A stretch of 64,000 nt of DNA from Dyadobacter jiangsuensis (GTDB lineage: Bacteria; Bacteroidota; Bacteroidia; Cytophagales; Spirosomataceae), in assembly GCF_003014695.1 (NCBI RefSeq), contig NZ_PYAS01000001.1, positions 678,738-742,737 on the forward strand. The letters run 5' to 3'. Below the pieces are notes generated by a model. That model saw only the letters and a list, made by a program, of their open reading frames with translations, made no database searches and had not been told where the DNA came from. Of this stretch, positions 26,372 through 33,079 are shown piece after piece; position 1 is the stretch's first letter, and every line of letters begins with the position of its first letter. A program made the position numbers and the translations under genes.

Positions 26372-28315
26372 ATGATTGATTTTTTACGTTTTCTACGCTC
26401 AGGCCTGCTCGCCTGCGCGATTTTTTTTGCCCTGCCAATATTGAGCAAAGCCCAGGATTGGAAGCAGGTAACCAAACTGCTGGCAAGCAACGGTAACGGA
26501 ACCTCAGCGGCGAGTGCTTCGATGGACTACGGGTATTCGGTCAGTATTTCGGGCAATTACGCCGTCGTAGGGGCTAGTTCCGACTATTATGATGCTTCGG
26601 GTCTGAACCCTGTACAATGGGCGGGCAGCGTATTCATTTTGTATAATGATGCCGGCGAATGGAAGCCTGTTAAAAAAGTAGTCGCACCTCAGCGGAGCAA
26701 TTCAGCCATGTTTGGTTTGTCTGTTTCGATAAGCGGTGACTATATAGTGGTTGGAGAACCTGGTGAGCGCCTGGATGGAAACCCCAAAGGTTCGGTCCAC
26801 ATTTATAAAAAGGATCAGGGCGGTACCAATAACTGGGGATTTGTGAAAACAATCCGGGCGAGGGTAAGGAATATCGTCGACAACTTCGGCTCGCAAGTGG
26901 ATATCAGCGGGAACTTCATCGTTGTGGCAACGCGTTGGGACGATCTGGATTCGGAGGACAATAATTCATTGGACGACGCAGGAGCGGCATTCATATACGA
27001 AAAGGATTTTGGCGGTACGGAAAACTGGGGACTTGTCAAGAAAATTACCGCCAATGTGAGGAGAGCCGCTCAGAACTTTGGAACATCGGCAGCCATTGAT
27101 GGTGATCATATTGTCATTGGCGCTTATGCCGAGCAATACGACGGTGCCGAGCTCAACAAATTGGATCATGCGGGCGCCGCTTATGTATTCCGTAAAGATC
27201 AGGGGGGCGTCAATAACTGGGGACTTGTGAAGAAGATTACCCCTGTGAACAGGGCTGCAAGCGATTTTTTTGGTGGTGCGGTCGATATTTCAGGGGGCAA
27301 TGTGATCATCGGGGCCATGTTGGAGGATGAGGATGCTAACGAGCTCAACAATCTCGCGGACGCGGGTGCCGCGTATATTTTTTCCAGAAATACCGGAGGG
27401 ACCGATAACTGGGGACAAACGAAAAAGTTGACGGCCAGTCTTCGCCTGAGCAGCAGTCAATTCGGGGCTGTAGTGGCAATCTCCGGCGATTTCGCGGGTG
27501 TAGGTTGCCGCCTCGATAACACGGACGGCAACGGTGCGAATACATTGTATCAGTCGGGAGCTATTTTCTTGTTTGACAGAAATTTGAATGGGGCGGATAA
27601 CTGGGGGCAGCTGCATAAACTTTCGTTGTCCAACCGCGTTTCATCGGAACAATTCGGCCGACAAGTGGCTATGAATGGAAGGTACCTGTTCGGCTCAGCC
27701 AGCGGTGCTGCCAAAGAAGCTTCTGACAATACTACGGTAGACTTTCCCGGTGCGGTTTATGTTTTTAAACAAGACCCACCACTCCCTGTAACCCTCGCCA
27801 GCTTTAAAGTTTCCAAAGTCGAAAACCAGGCATTCCTGCAATGGACGACCTCGGCAGAAACCAACACTTCCCATTTTGAGATACAGAAAAGCCTGAATGC
27901 GAAGGACTGGACGGCGATTGGGACGCGTGAGGCGGCGAAGGAAAGCAATGCGCTGCTCCACTACACGCACTGGGATAGCCAGCTAGCGGCAGGCAATGTT
28001 TACTACCGGTTAAAAATGGTGGATCAGGACGGCACTTTCGCGTACAGCAGCATCCGTAACTTGTTGGGGGAGAATGGGGCAGAACTGGTCGCGTTCCCTA
28101 ACCCGGTAACTGAGAAAATTTTCATCAAAACAACCGATTCCAACCAGATTGCCGCCGTTGAAATCCGTAATACTGCCGGCCAGCTCGTGCACGAAACCGT
28201 CAAAATCGACGGTGAGGGCATATCAGTGGGCAAATTGGCGCCGGGAACTTACATTATTCAAATCCGGAATGCCGACGGAACATCGGTTGCCCGGAAGATA
28301 ACCGTTAGCAGATAA
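26372..28315 (+). CDS. Type IX-secreted FG-GAP seven-blade propeller protein
   Basis: Starting at ATG 26372, the 647-residue protein has a signal peptide (LLACAIFFALPILSKAQ). Seven FG-GAP/integrin-like repeats follow, each with a core like VSISGNYAVVGAS, VSISGDYIVVGEP, VDISGNFIVVATR or AAIDGDHIVIGAY, and linkers such as YIFSRNTGGTDNWGQTKKL. Seven repeats predict a complete beta-propeller. Around residue 490 a Bacteroidota fibronectin-like module begins (PLPVTLASFKVSKVENQAFLQW). The last 80 residues are a type A type IX sorting domain (AFPNPVTEKIFIK, APGTYIIQIRN, VARKITVSR). The protein should be exported through the outer membrane and attached to the surface or released. Substrate or partner unknown; no enzymatic motif was seen. 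Confidence 0.9.
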   Translation: MIDFLRFLRSGLLACAIFFALPILSKAQDWKQVTKLLASNGNGTSAASASMDYGYSVSISGNYAVVGASSDYYDASGLNPVQWAGSVFILYNDAGEWKPVKKVVAPQRSNSAMFGLSVSISGDYIVVGEPGERLDGNPKGSVHIYKKDQGGTNNWGFVKTIRARVRNIVDNFGSQVDISGNFIVVATRWDDLDSEDNNSLDDAGAAFIYEKDFGGTENWGLVKKITANVRRAAQNFGTSAAIDGDHIVIGAYAEQYDGAELNKLDHAGAAYVFRKDQGGVNNWGLVKKITPVNRAASDFFGGAVDISGGNVIIGAMLEDEDANELNNLADAGAAYIFSRNTGGTDNWGQTKKLTASLRLSSSQFGAVVAISGDFAGVGCRLDNTDGNGANTLYQSGAIFLFDRNLNGADNWGQLHKLSLSNRVSSEQFGRQVAMNGRYLFGSASGAAKEASDNTTVDFPGAVYVFKQDPPLPVTLASFKVSKVENQAFLQWTTSAETNTSHFEIQKSLNAKDWTAIGTREAAKESNALLHYTHWDSQLAAGNVYYRLKMVDQDGTFAYSSIRNLLGENGAELVAFPNPVTEKIFIKTTDSNQIAAVEIRNTAGQLVHETVKIDGEGISVGKLAPGTYIIQIRNADGTSVARKITVSR

Positions 28316-28368
28316 GCGGCTGGCTGGCACGGATTTTCCGGTAGTGCAGGCAGTCCCCCGAATAACTT

Positions 28369-29682
28369 ATGCCTACAAGAAATATCCTTGCTTTGCTTGC
28401 GACGCTGCTACTGATCGTAGCCGCCCGTTTATATTTTGTGGGAACCTTTGGCGTCTCATTGCCCTACTGGGACCAATGGGATGCCGAAGGTGACTTCCTC
28501 CTGAGGCCGTGGATCGAAGGCCGGCTGAAACTTCGGGAGCTTTGGCAGCCGCACAATGAGCACCGCATTTTCCCTACGAGGCTATTTTCGCTCCTGATTT
28601 TCAATTTCACAGGAGTTTGGGACAACCTCATCGAGGCACGGGTGAATATCCTTTTGGCTTCCTGCATTCCAGCGATGATCCTGCTGTTTTTAATGCGCCA
28701 AAAGGCATTGCACGGCCCTCGCTGGCTGATACTGATCGTAATCATCGCCCAGTTTTCATTGCCTTTCTCCTATGAAAACCTGCTGGTGGGTTTCCAGAGC
28801 CAATTCTATTTCCTGATCATTTTCACACTTTTGGCCATCATTTTGGCCACAACTTACCCGGATAGCCCGGTAGCGATGGCTGGTGTGGCGGTATTGTCGT
28901 GGCTGAGCGTGCTGACGATGGGTTCGGGCATTATTACTCCCATTGCCGTGGCGGGTGTGTATGTGTTACAGAGCATTCAAAAACGGCAAATCAACAGGAA
29001 GCAAGTCTTGCTGGCTGTCTTGCTTGCAGGCCTCGCGGCGGCAGGATATTCCATTATCCCGCAGATTGAAGCGAACCATATTTACCGCGCCCGCAATCTT
29101 TCGGACATGTGGAATGCCTTGCAGTTGATATTGGCCTGGCCGGTATTAAAAAGCTGGCCCGCTGCGGTTGTTTTGTGGATACCCGGCTTGGCCATGGTTC
29201 CCTGGCTCCTACGTACGCGTGCGCTATCCCGTGCAGACCTGTTCATGGCCGGGTGCGTAATGTGGTCACTCGCGCAGACGCTCGCGATCGCGTACGGGCG
29301 GGGGCAGTCGATGGGCAGCGTATCGTCGCGCTATACCGAGCTGTTCACGATCGGATTGATCGGCAATGCCTGGTTTGCGGTGCGCTTCATGGAGGCTATG
29401 GTTAAAAACCGGCGCATTGTCTGGCTCGGGGCGGTGTTTTTCGTGGTATTCGTCTGGGGGCACATTTCCCGTTTCGAGCACGACATGAAAAATGTACACG
29501 AATCGTATGGCAATTCCCTGAAACAGGAATCGAATGTACGTAAATACCTGAAAACCGGCGACCCGTCGGTGCTCGTCCAGCCTCAGTTCGAAATTCCTTA
29601 TCCCGATTCGATCCGTCTGCGAAGCCTGCTTGATAATCCGACGATCAGGCCTATTCTGCCGAGTTATTTGAGTCGTGAATAG
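28369..29682 (+). CDS. Polytopic membrane protein, possibly GT-C glycosyltransferase-like
   Basis: The 437-residue protein has about ten hydrophobic helices, beginning NILALLATLLLIVAARLYFVG. The first external loop contains VSLPYWDQWDAEGDFL and LWQPHNEHRIFPTRL. Acidic and histidine residues in this position resemble the catalytic loop of GT-C (dolichol- or polyprenyl-sugar dependent) transferases and of the uncharacterised families related to them. The C-terminal tail after the last helix (WGHISRFEHDMKNVHESYG) is hydrophilic. It lies 54 bp after the FG-GAP gene. I cannot assign a function; conservative naming as an integral membrane protein is best. Confidence 0.7.
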   Translation: MPTRNILALLATLLLIVAARLYFVGTFGVSLPYWDQWDAEGDFLLRPWIEGRLKLRELWQPHNEHRIFPTRLFSLLIFNFTGVWDNLIEARVNILLASCIPAMILLFLMRQKALHGPRWLILIVIIAQFSLPFSYENLLVGFQSQFYFLIIFTLLAIILATTYPDSPVAMAGVAVLSWLSVLTMGSGIITPIAVAGVYVLQSIQKRQINRKQVLLAVLLAGLAAAGYSIIPQIEANHIYRARNLSDMWNALQLILAWPVLKSWPAAVVLWIPGLAMVPWLLRTRALSRADLFMAGCVMWSLAQTLAIAYGRGQSMGSVSSRYTELFTIGLIGNAWFAVRFMEAMVKNRRIVWLGAVFFVVFVWGHISRFEHDMKNVHESYGNSLKQESNVRKYLKTGDPSVLVQPQFEIPYPDSIRLRSLLDNPTIRPILPSYLSRE

Positions 29683-29707
29683 AGGAGGAAAGGGAGGAAG
29701 GGAGGAG
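29682..29707. repeat. Polypurine tract, left arm
   Basis: A GGAGGAAAGGGAGGAAGGGA-type run begins right at the stop codon of the preceding gene. Its inverse, CCTCCCTTTCCTCC, occurs at 29961-29974, and the two bracket the hairpin repeats between them. The same purine words recur at 30715-30785 and inside the anti-sigma gene at 31916-31963. Confidence 0.7.
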
Positions 29708-29725
29708 TCGGAAATATTCGGATCA

Positions 29726-29910
29726 GAATCGCGTAGCGATGCAAGATAGGTAGCAAATGTATATGCAAGAATCCACATCAAATCCCGTCAGGGATGCAAC
29801 AACATCTCGGGCGAAAGCTGCGGCGATGCTCGGTTGTTACATGCCCAAGGGCATTTGGTGGCCATACATGCGCGGCGTTTGCTACCAATATTACATGCCT
29901 GACGGCATTT
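29726..29910. repeat. Dispersed hairpin-plus-tail repeats, locus 2 (four to five units)
   Basis: Units seen: ATCGCGTAGCGATGCAAGAT with tail AGGTAGCAAA (29728-29757, plus); ATCCCGTCAGGGATGCAACA (29782-29801, plus); ATGCCCAAGGGCAT (29841-29854, minus-oriented tail); and ATGCCTGACGGCAT (29895-29908), whose minus-strand tail is GTAATATTGGTAGCAAA. Arm sequences differ between units but stay complementary. The units face each other across the locus. Confidence 0.8.
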
Positions 29911-29960
29911 GTTAAGAAACCTTCGACCGCCCGGCGGCCCGGTACGCTCAGACTGACATT

Positions 29961-29989
29961 CCTCCCTTTCCTCCTTTCTCCCTTTCAAA
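29961..29989. repeat. Polypyrimidine tract, right arm
   Basis: CCTCCCTTTCCTCCTTTCTC followed by CCTTTC is the approximate inverse of the purine run at 29682-29707. Together they frame the repeat cluster. Confidence 0.65.
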
Positions 29990-30111
29990 CCGTAAAATCA
30001 TCAAAACCCCGTAAATACCCCCTAATTCTCTCCGTAGGATAATCAAAATTGCCATACCCTGTAAAAAGAAATAGCATTGTGCCCGAATTAGGGTTTTACC
30101 AAACAAAGGCT

Positions 30112-30714
30112 ATGAAAATCAGGACACTTTTTACAATGGTTTGGCTCTGCGCGGCCGTACAATGCTTTGGTCAGGAAAAACTCTGGACAGCGGCCGACAA
30201 ACAGTACACGATCGACCAGCTGGTCCGCACACGGGACGCAGTGGTGAAGGAGACCGAAAACCTCACGCCGGAACAATGGGCATTCCGGGAGTCGCCCGAT
30301 CGTTGGTCCATTGCGCAAGTGGTGGAGCATTTGGCGCTCTGGGAAATCATCTGGTTCAGGGAGCTCAGCATTGGTACCCGCAACAAACCGCAGCCGGAAC
30401 TATTGAAAACCTCCCGGCCCGACAGCTATTACCAGGATTTTATCATGGAGCCGAATCCGCACAAAGCAGCAGAAATTGCCAAGCCCACCGGATTTATCAA
30501 AGGAAAGGACAACCTGACTTTCTTCCTCCGCGGACGGGATCAGAGCCTGGGTTTCGTACGCAGTAGTGAGGTCGATATGCGGGCCATTTTCGAATTTACA
30601 GCTACGCCCGAGCCACGTAACATGCACCAGGTGCTGATTTACCAATGGGGCCACACCGACAGACATTTGCGGCAGATCGCGAAGGTGAAGAGCCACGCGT
30701 CGTATCCGCGGTAG
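30112..30714 (+). CDS. Exported DinB-like four-helix protein
   Basis: The 200-residue protein starts at ATG 30112 (MKIRTLFTMVWLCAAVQCFG) with a signal peptide. The mature part fits the DinB/YfiT metal-binding four-helix bundle: YTIDQLVRTRDAVVKETENL and WSIAQVVEHLALWEIIW, with the first metal histidine, and the closing WGHTDRHLRQIAKVK with the H-x3-H pair. Members are putative metal-dependent thiol transferases; many Bacteroidota copies are annotated only by fold. Export is less common but occurs. It is flanked by repeats and precedes an ECF sigma gene by 209 bp, with no clear functional link. Confidence 0.82.
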   Translation: MKIRTLFTMVWLCAAVQCFGQEKLWTAADKQYTIDQLVRTRDAVVKETENLTPEQWAFRESPDRWSIAQVVEHLALWEIIWFRELSIGTRNKPQPELLKTSRPDSYYQDFIMEPNPHKAAEIAKPTGFIKGKDNLTFFLRGRDQSLGFVRSSEVDMRAIFEFTATPEPRNMHQVLIYQWGHTDRHLRQIAKVKSHASYPR

Positions 30715-30850
30715 GTGGGGGGAGGAAGGGGAAGAAAGGGAGGAAGGGGAAGAAAGGGAGGAAAGGGAAGAAGGGGAGGAAGGAGCCTCTTCCCTTTCCT
30801 CCATCCTCCCTTTCCTCCCTTTCTTCCATCCTCCGTTCTCTCTTTCTCCC
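30715..30850. repeat. Polypurine/polypyrimidine inverted low-complexity tract
   Basis: From the DinB stop codon to 30785 the plus strand is almost pure purine (GGAAGAAAGGGAGGAAGGGG repeated), and from 30786 to 30850 almost pure pyrimidine. GGAGGAAAGGGAAGA (around 30757-30771) can pair with TCTTCCCTTTCCTCC (30788-30802), giving a stable hairpin. It may act as a terminator for the preceding gene. Similar purine words occur at three other places in this window. Confidence 0.75.
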
Positions 30851-30923
30851 AAAAATAAAATTGTTTAATTATATAAAAAGGCGTAGGATTGTAGTCCCGA
30901 TAGAACAGACGTACCTCTCCTGA

Positions 30924-31484
30924 ATGCAATCCCATCCCGAAAACAATGCTGATGACGCCGACTTGTGGAAGTTGTTTCGTGCGGGGGATGATGAGGCTTT
31001 CGGGCAAATAGCCAGACATTACTACAAAAGCCTTTTCAGCTATGGATCCAAGTTCTCCCGTGACCGTGAGTTTGTGAAAGACTGTATCCAGGACCTTTTT
31101 ATGGAACTCTGGGCCAAGCGCGAGACGATCGGGGACACGGCATTCGTCAAATTTTACCTCCTCAAATCGCTCCGCCGGAAAATTTACCGGGAAAGCCAGC
31201 GCCAGCAATGGATCAGCGAGGGCGAAGAGCTCGATTTTTCCGCCCAGGCCATCGGCGACGCGTCCATCGAAGAGCATATCATCGAAATCGAAACCAACGA
31301 GGCGATGCTCAAAACCCTCAACCAGCAAATCAACCTCCTTACCCGCCGCCAGCAGGAGGTAATCTACCTTCGCTTTTTCGAAAGCATGGATAATGAGGCG
31401 ATTGCCCAGGTGATGGGGATCTCCCGACCGGCGGTTGCCAACCTGCTTTACCGTACTATTCAGGAGTTAAAAGACCGGTTATAG
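30924..31484 (+). CDS. ECF RNA polymerase sigma factor (FecI-like)
   Basis: The 186-residue protein shows sigma region 2 (FGQIARHYYKSLFSYGSKF, then DCIQDLFMELWAKRE) and region 4 (LLTRRQQEVIYLRFFESMDNEA followed by IAQVMGISRPAVANLLYRTI), the HTH that reads the -35 element. It matches the Bacteroidota ECF type that pairs with FecR anti-sigma proteins. The anti-sigma gene lies 175 bp downstream, then an STN-domain TonB receptor, giving the classical trans-envelope signalling order. The sigma factor presumably activates the receptor and sugar-dehydrogenase genes when the receptor binds ligand. The long, repeat-bearing gap before the anti-sigma gene suggests a separate promoter there. Confidence 0.95.
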   Translation: MQSHPENNADDADLWKLFRAGDDEAFGQIARHYYKSLFSYGSKFSRDREFVKDCIQDLFMELWAKRETIGDTAFVKFYLLKSLRRKIYRESQRQQWISEGEELDFSAQAIGDASIEEHIIEIETNEAMLKTLNQQINLLTRRQQEVIYLRFFESMDNEAIAQVMGISRPAVANLLYRTIQELKDRL

Positions 31485-31498
31485 CCGCACCTTGCTAA

Positions 31499-31565
31499 AT
31501 CGCGTAGCGATGTAATATTGGTAGCAGATTAAATGGGACCAATGTTTCATGCCTGACAGCATTTC
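31499..31565. repeat. Dispersed hairpin-plus-tail repeats, locus 3
   Basis: ATCGCGTAGCGATGTAATATTGGTAGCA begins at 31499 (palindrome TCGCGTAGCGA at 31500-31510), and an opposing unit, ATGCCTGACAGCAT (31549-31562), carries a minus-strand tail GAAACATTGGT. The two units face each other, as at locus 2. Confidence 0.8.
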
Positions 31566-31588
31566 TCTATCCTCTCTTTCGCTCTTTA

Positions 31589-31608
31589 AAAAAAAATCGA
31601 TTTTTTTT
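31589..31608. promoter_or_regulatory. 20-bp A8-TCGA-T8 palindrome before anti-sigma gene
   Basis: Eight A residues, TCGA and eight T residues form a perfect palindrome about 50 bp before the anti-sigma start, followed by TTCACCCCCTGCCTATGTAT. It could act as a rigid A-tract/UP element, as an ECF-dependent promoter part, or as a weak terminator for the sigma gene. The TCACCCCC word also occurs upstream of SusC at about 19579. Confidence 0.4.
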
Positions 31609-31659
31609 GATTATTCCAATTCACCCCCTGCCTATGTATAATTAGAAAACAATTATAAC

Positions 31660-32874
31660 ATGGATCAGTACCAGGAATACACGCTTGAAGATTTCGTCCT
31701 CGACGCCCGCTTTCAGGGCTGGGTGCGGCATCGGGGAGCTGCTGACGCAGTATTCTGGCAGCAATATCTCGATGAGAATCCTGCTCAGGCAGAGGATATT
31801 CAAAGCGCCCGCAAATTGCTCGACCGCGTTTACAGGCATTACCGCACCGATATCGACGAGGCGGAGATAGACCTCGAAATACAAGGGCTTCTGGAACGCG
31901 TGAGAGCGGAGAAAAGACAGATGGGGGGAAGGAGAATGGAGGAAAGGGAGGATGGAAGATGGGAGCCAGGTATTGTCAGTGAGTCAGGTGTGGTCATTGA
32001 GTCTGAGATTGAGTCAGGTGTTGTTGAGGAAGTGGGGCGGGTAGTGCCGCTTCGCCGGCCGTGGCATGCGGGTATTTGGGTGAAGGTGGCGGCTTGCGCG
32101 GTGTTGGTGATCGGGTTGGGATGGGTTGGATGGCAGTATTATTGTTTCAATTGCGGCTACAACGGGCTGGTTTCGGGGAAGGAGCTGGTGGAGCGGGTGA
32201 ATACCTCGGAGAAACAGCAGGTCATCAAACTGACCGACGGCACGCAGGTAGTGCTCTATCCGCAATCCCGGTTGAGCTTCGCTGAAACATTTCCGGCCGA
32301 CCAGCGTACTGTGTACCTGTCGGGCGATGCGTATTTCCAGGTCGCCAAAGATCCGAAAAGGCCATTCCTGGTGCATACCACGGACCTGGTGACCAAAGTG
32401 CTCGGTACCAGCTTCTTTGTCAGGGCCCGTGATGCTTCGGATAAAACCCTAGTTGAAGTACGCGAAGGAAAAGTGTCGGTGTTCAAGCAGAAAGAATTTG
32501 CGGCGCGCAGGAATGTGCAGTCCAAAATGCCTAACGGCATGGTGCTCACGCCGAACCAGAAGCTGATCTTCGAGCATGCGAGCAGCGAAATGCGCCGCAC
32601 GCTCAGCGATAACCCGGAAATCGTGCCTTCCGATAACCCGAAAACATTTGAATTTGTGAATGCGCCCGCGTCCTCCGTGCTGACCGACATCGAGGAGGCC
32701 TACCAGATCGACATCATTTTCGACCGTGATGTCATGAAGGGATGCCCCGTAACGGCGTCGCTGGCCGGACAGCCGATGTTCAGCAAGCTGAGTATTCTCT
32801 GCGAGGTGATCGAGGCGCGGTATGAAGTGCTCGACGGCAAAGTCGTCATTTATAGTAAAGGCTGTAAAAGCTAG
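31660..32874 (+). CDS. FecR-family anti-sigma factor
   Basis: The 404-residue inner-membrane regulator has a cytoplasmic N-terminal sigma-binding region (YTLEDFVLDARFQGWVRH), an unusual linker (about residues 85-127), one membrane helix (WVKVAACAVLVIGLGWVGWQ, about 138-160) and the periplasmic FecR domain (TPGQ-like VVLYPQSRLSFAETFPADQR, YLSGDAYFQVAKDPKRPFLV, TSFFVRA). The C-terminus (FEFVNAPASSVLTDIEEAYQIDIIF) is the DUF4974 domain that contacts the receptor's STN domain. The linker (QMGGRRMEEREDGRWEPG, then SESGVVIESEIESGVVEEV) is translated from purine-rich low-complexity DNA matching nearby intergenic repeats, so its length may vary between strains. It controls the sigma factor encoded upstream. 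Confidence 0.94.
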   Translation: MDQYQEYTLEDFVLDARFQGWVRHRGAADAVFWQQYLDENPAQAEDIQSARKLLDRVYRHYRTDIDEAEIDLEIQGLLERVRAEKRQMGGRRMEEREDGRWEPGIVSESGVVIESEIESGVVEEVGRVVPLRRPWHAGIWVKVAACAVLVIGLGWVGWQYYCFNCGYNGLVSGKELVERVNTSEKQQVIKLTDGTQVVLYPQSRLSFAETFPADQRTVYLSGDAYFQVAKDPKRPFLVHTTDLVTKVLGTSFFVRARDASDKTLVEVREGKVSVFKQKEFAARRNVQSKMPNGMVLTPNQKLIFEHASSEMRRTLSDNPEIVPSDNPKTFEFVNAPASSVLTDIEEAYQIDIIFDRDVMKGCPVTASLAGQPMFSKLSILCEVIEARYEVLDGKVVIYSKGCKS

Positions 32875-32945
32875 AAAACCCTTTTCAACCCATTCTAACC
32901 CCGGATGCCAATGCGTATATAGAAGAAAGTAACCACAAAAAAAGA

Positions 32946-32973
32946 GTCGGACAATGCTACCAACATGCCCGAC
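32946..32973 (+). promoter_or_regulatory. Leader hairpin upstream of TonB receptor
   Basis: GTCGG (32946-32950) pairs with CCGAC (32969-32973), extended imperfectly by ACAATG against CATGC, preceded by a run of A and located 107 bp before the receptor start. Similar hairpins are, to my recollection, frequent between FecR and receptor genes in this phylum. In the opposite orientation it resembles a terminator with a T-tract. Role uncertain. Confidence 0.4.
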
Positions 32974-33079
32974 CCTCATGAATCCCCATATTTGTTTTCG
33001 ACCGCAAATACTATCCGTCCAAAGAAGGATAACGGGGATTGTTTTATCAAAATCTAACCTCAATAAAACAGTCAAATGT

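Larger units (their letters stand above)
29683..30111. other. Gene-free, repeat-filled region
   Basis: This 429-bp stretch has no supported gene. It contains the polypurine left arm, the hairpin-plus-tail units, the polypyrimidine right arm (29961-29989) and then an AT-rich leader (about 29990-30111) that should carry the promoter of the DinB-like gene. Reading frames across it are repeat translations. Confidence 0.6.

Noticed and set aside
29726-29910. CRISPR array
   Set aside because: Repeat units differ in sequence, face both ways and have no uniform spacers; no cas genes are nearby.
30602-30852. Small Glu/Arg- or Pro/Phe-rich proteins in the polypurine tract
   Set aside because: They are translations of low-complexity repeat DNA, in several frames at once, with no initiation signal or conservation evidence.
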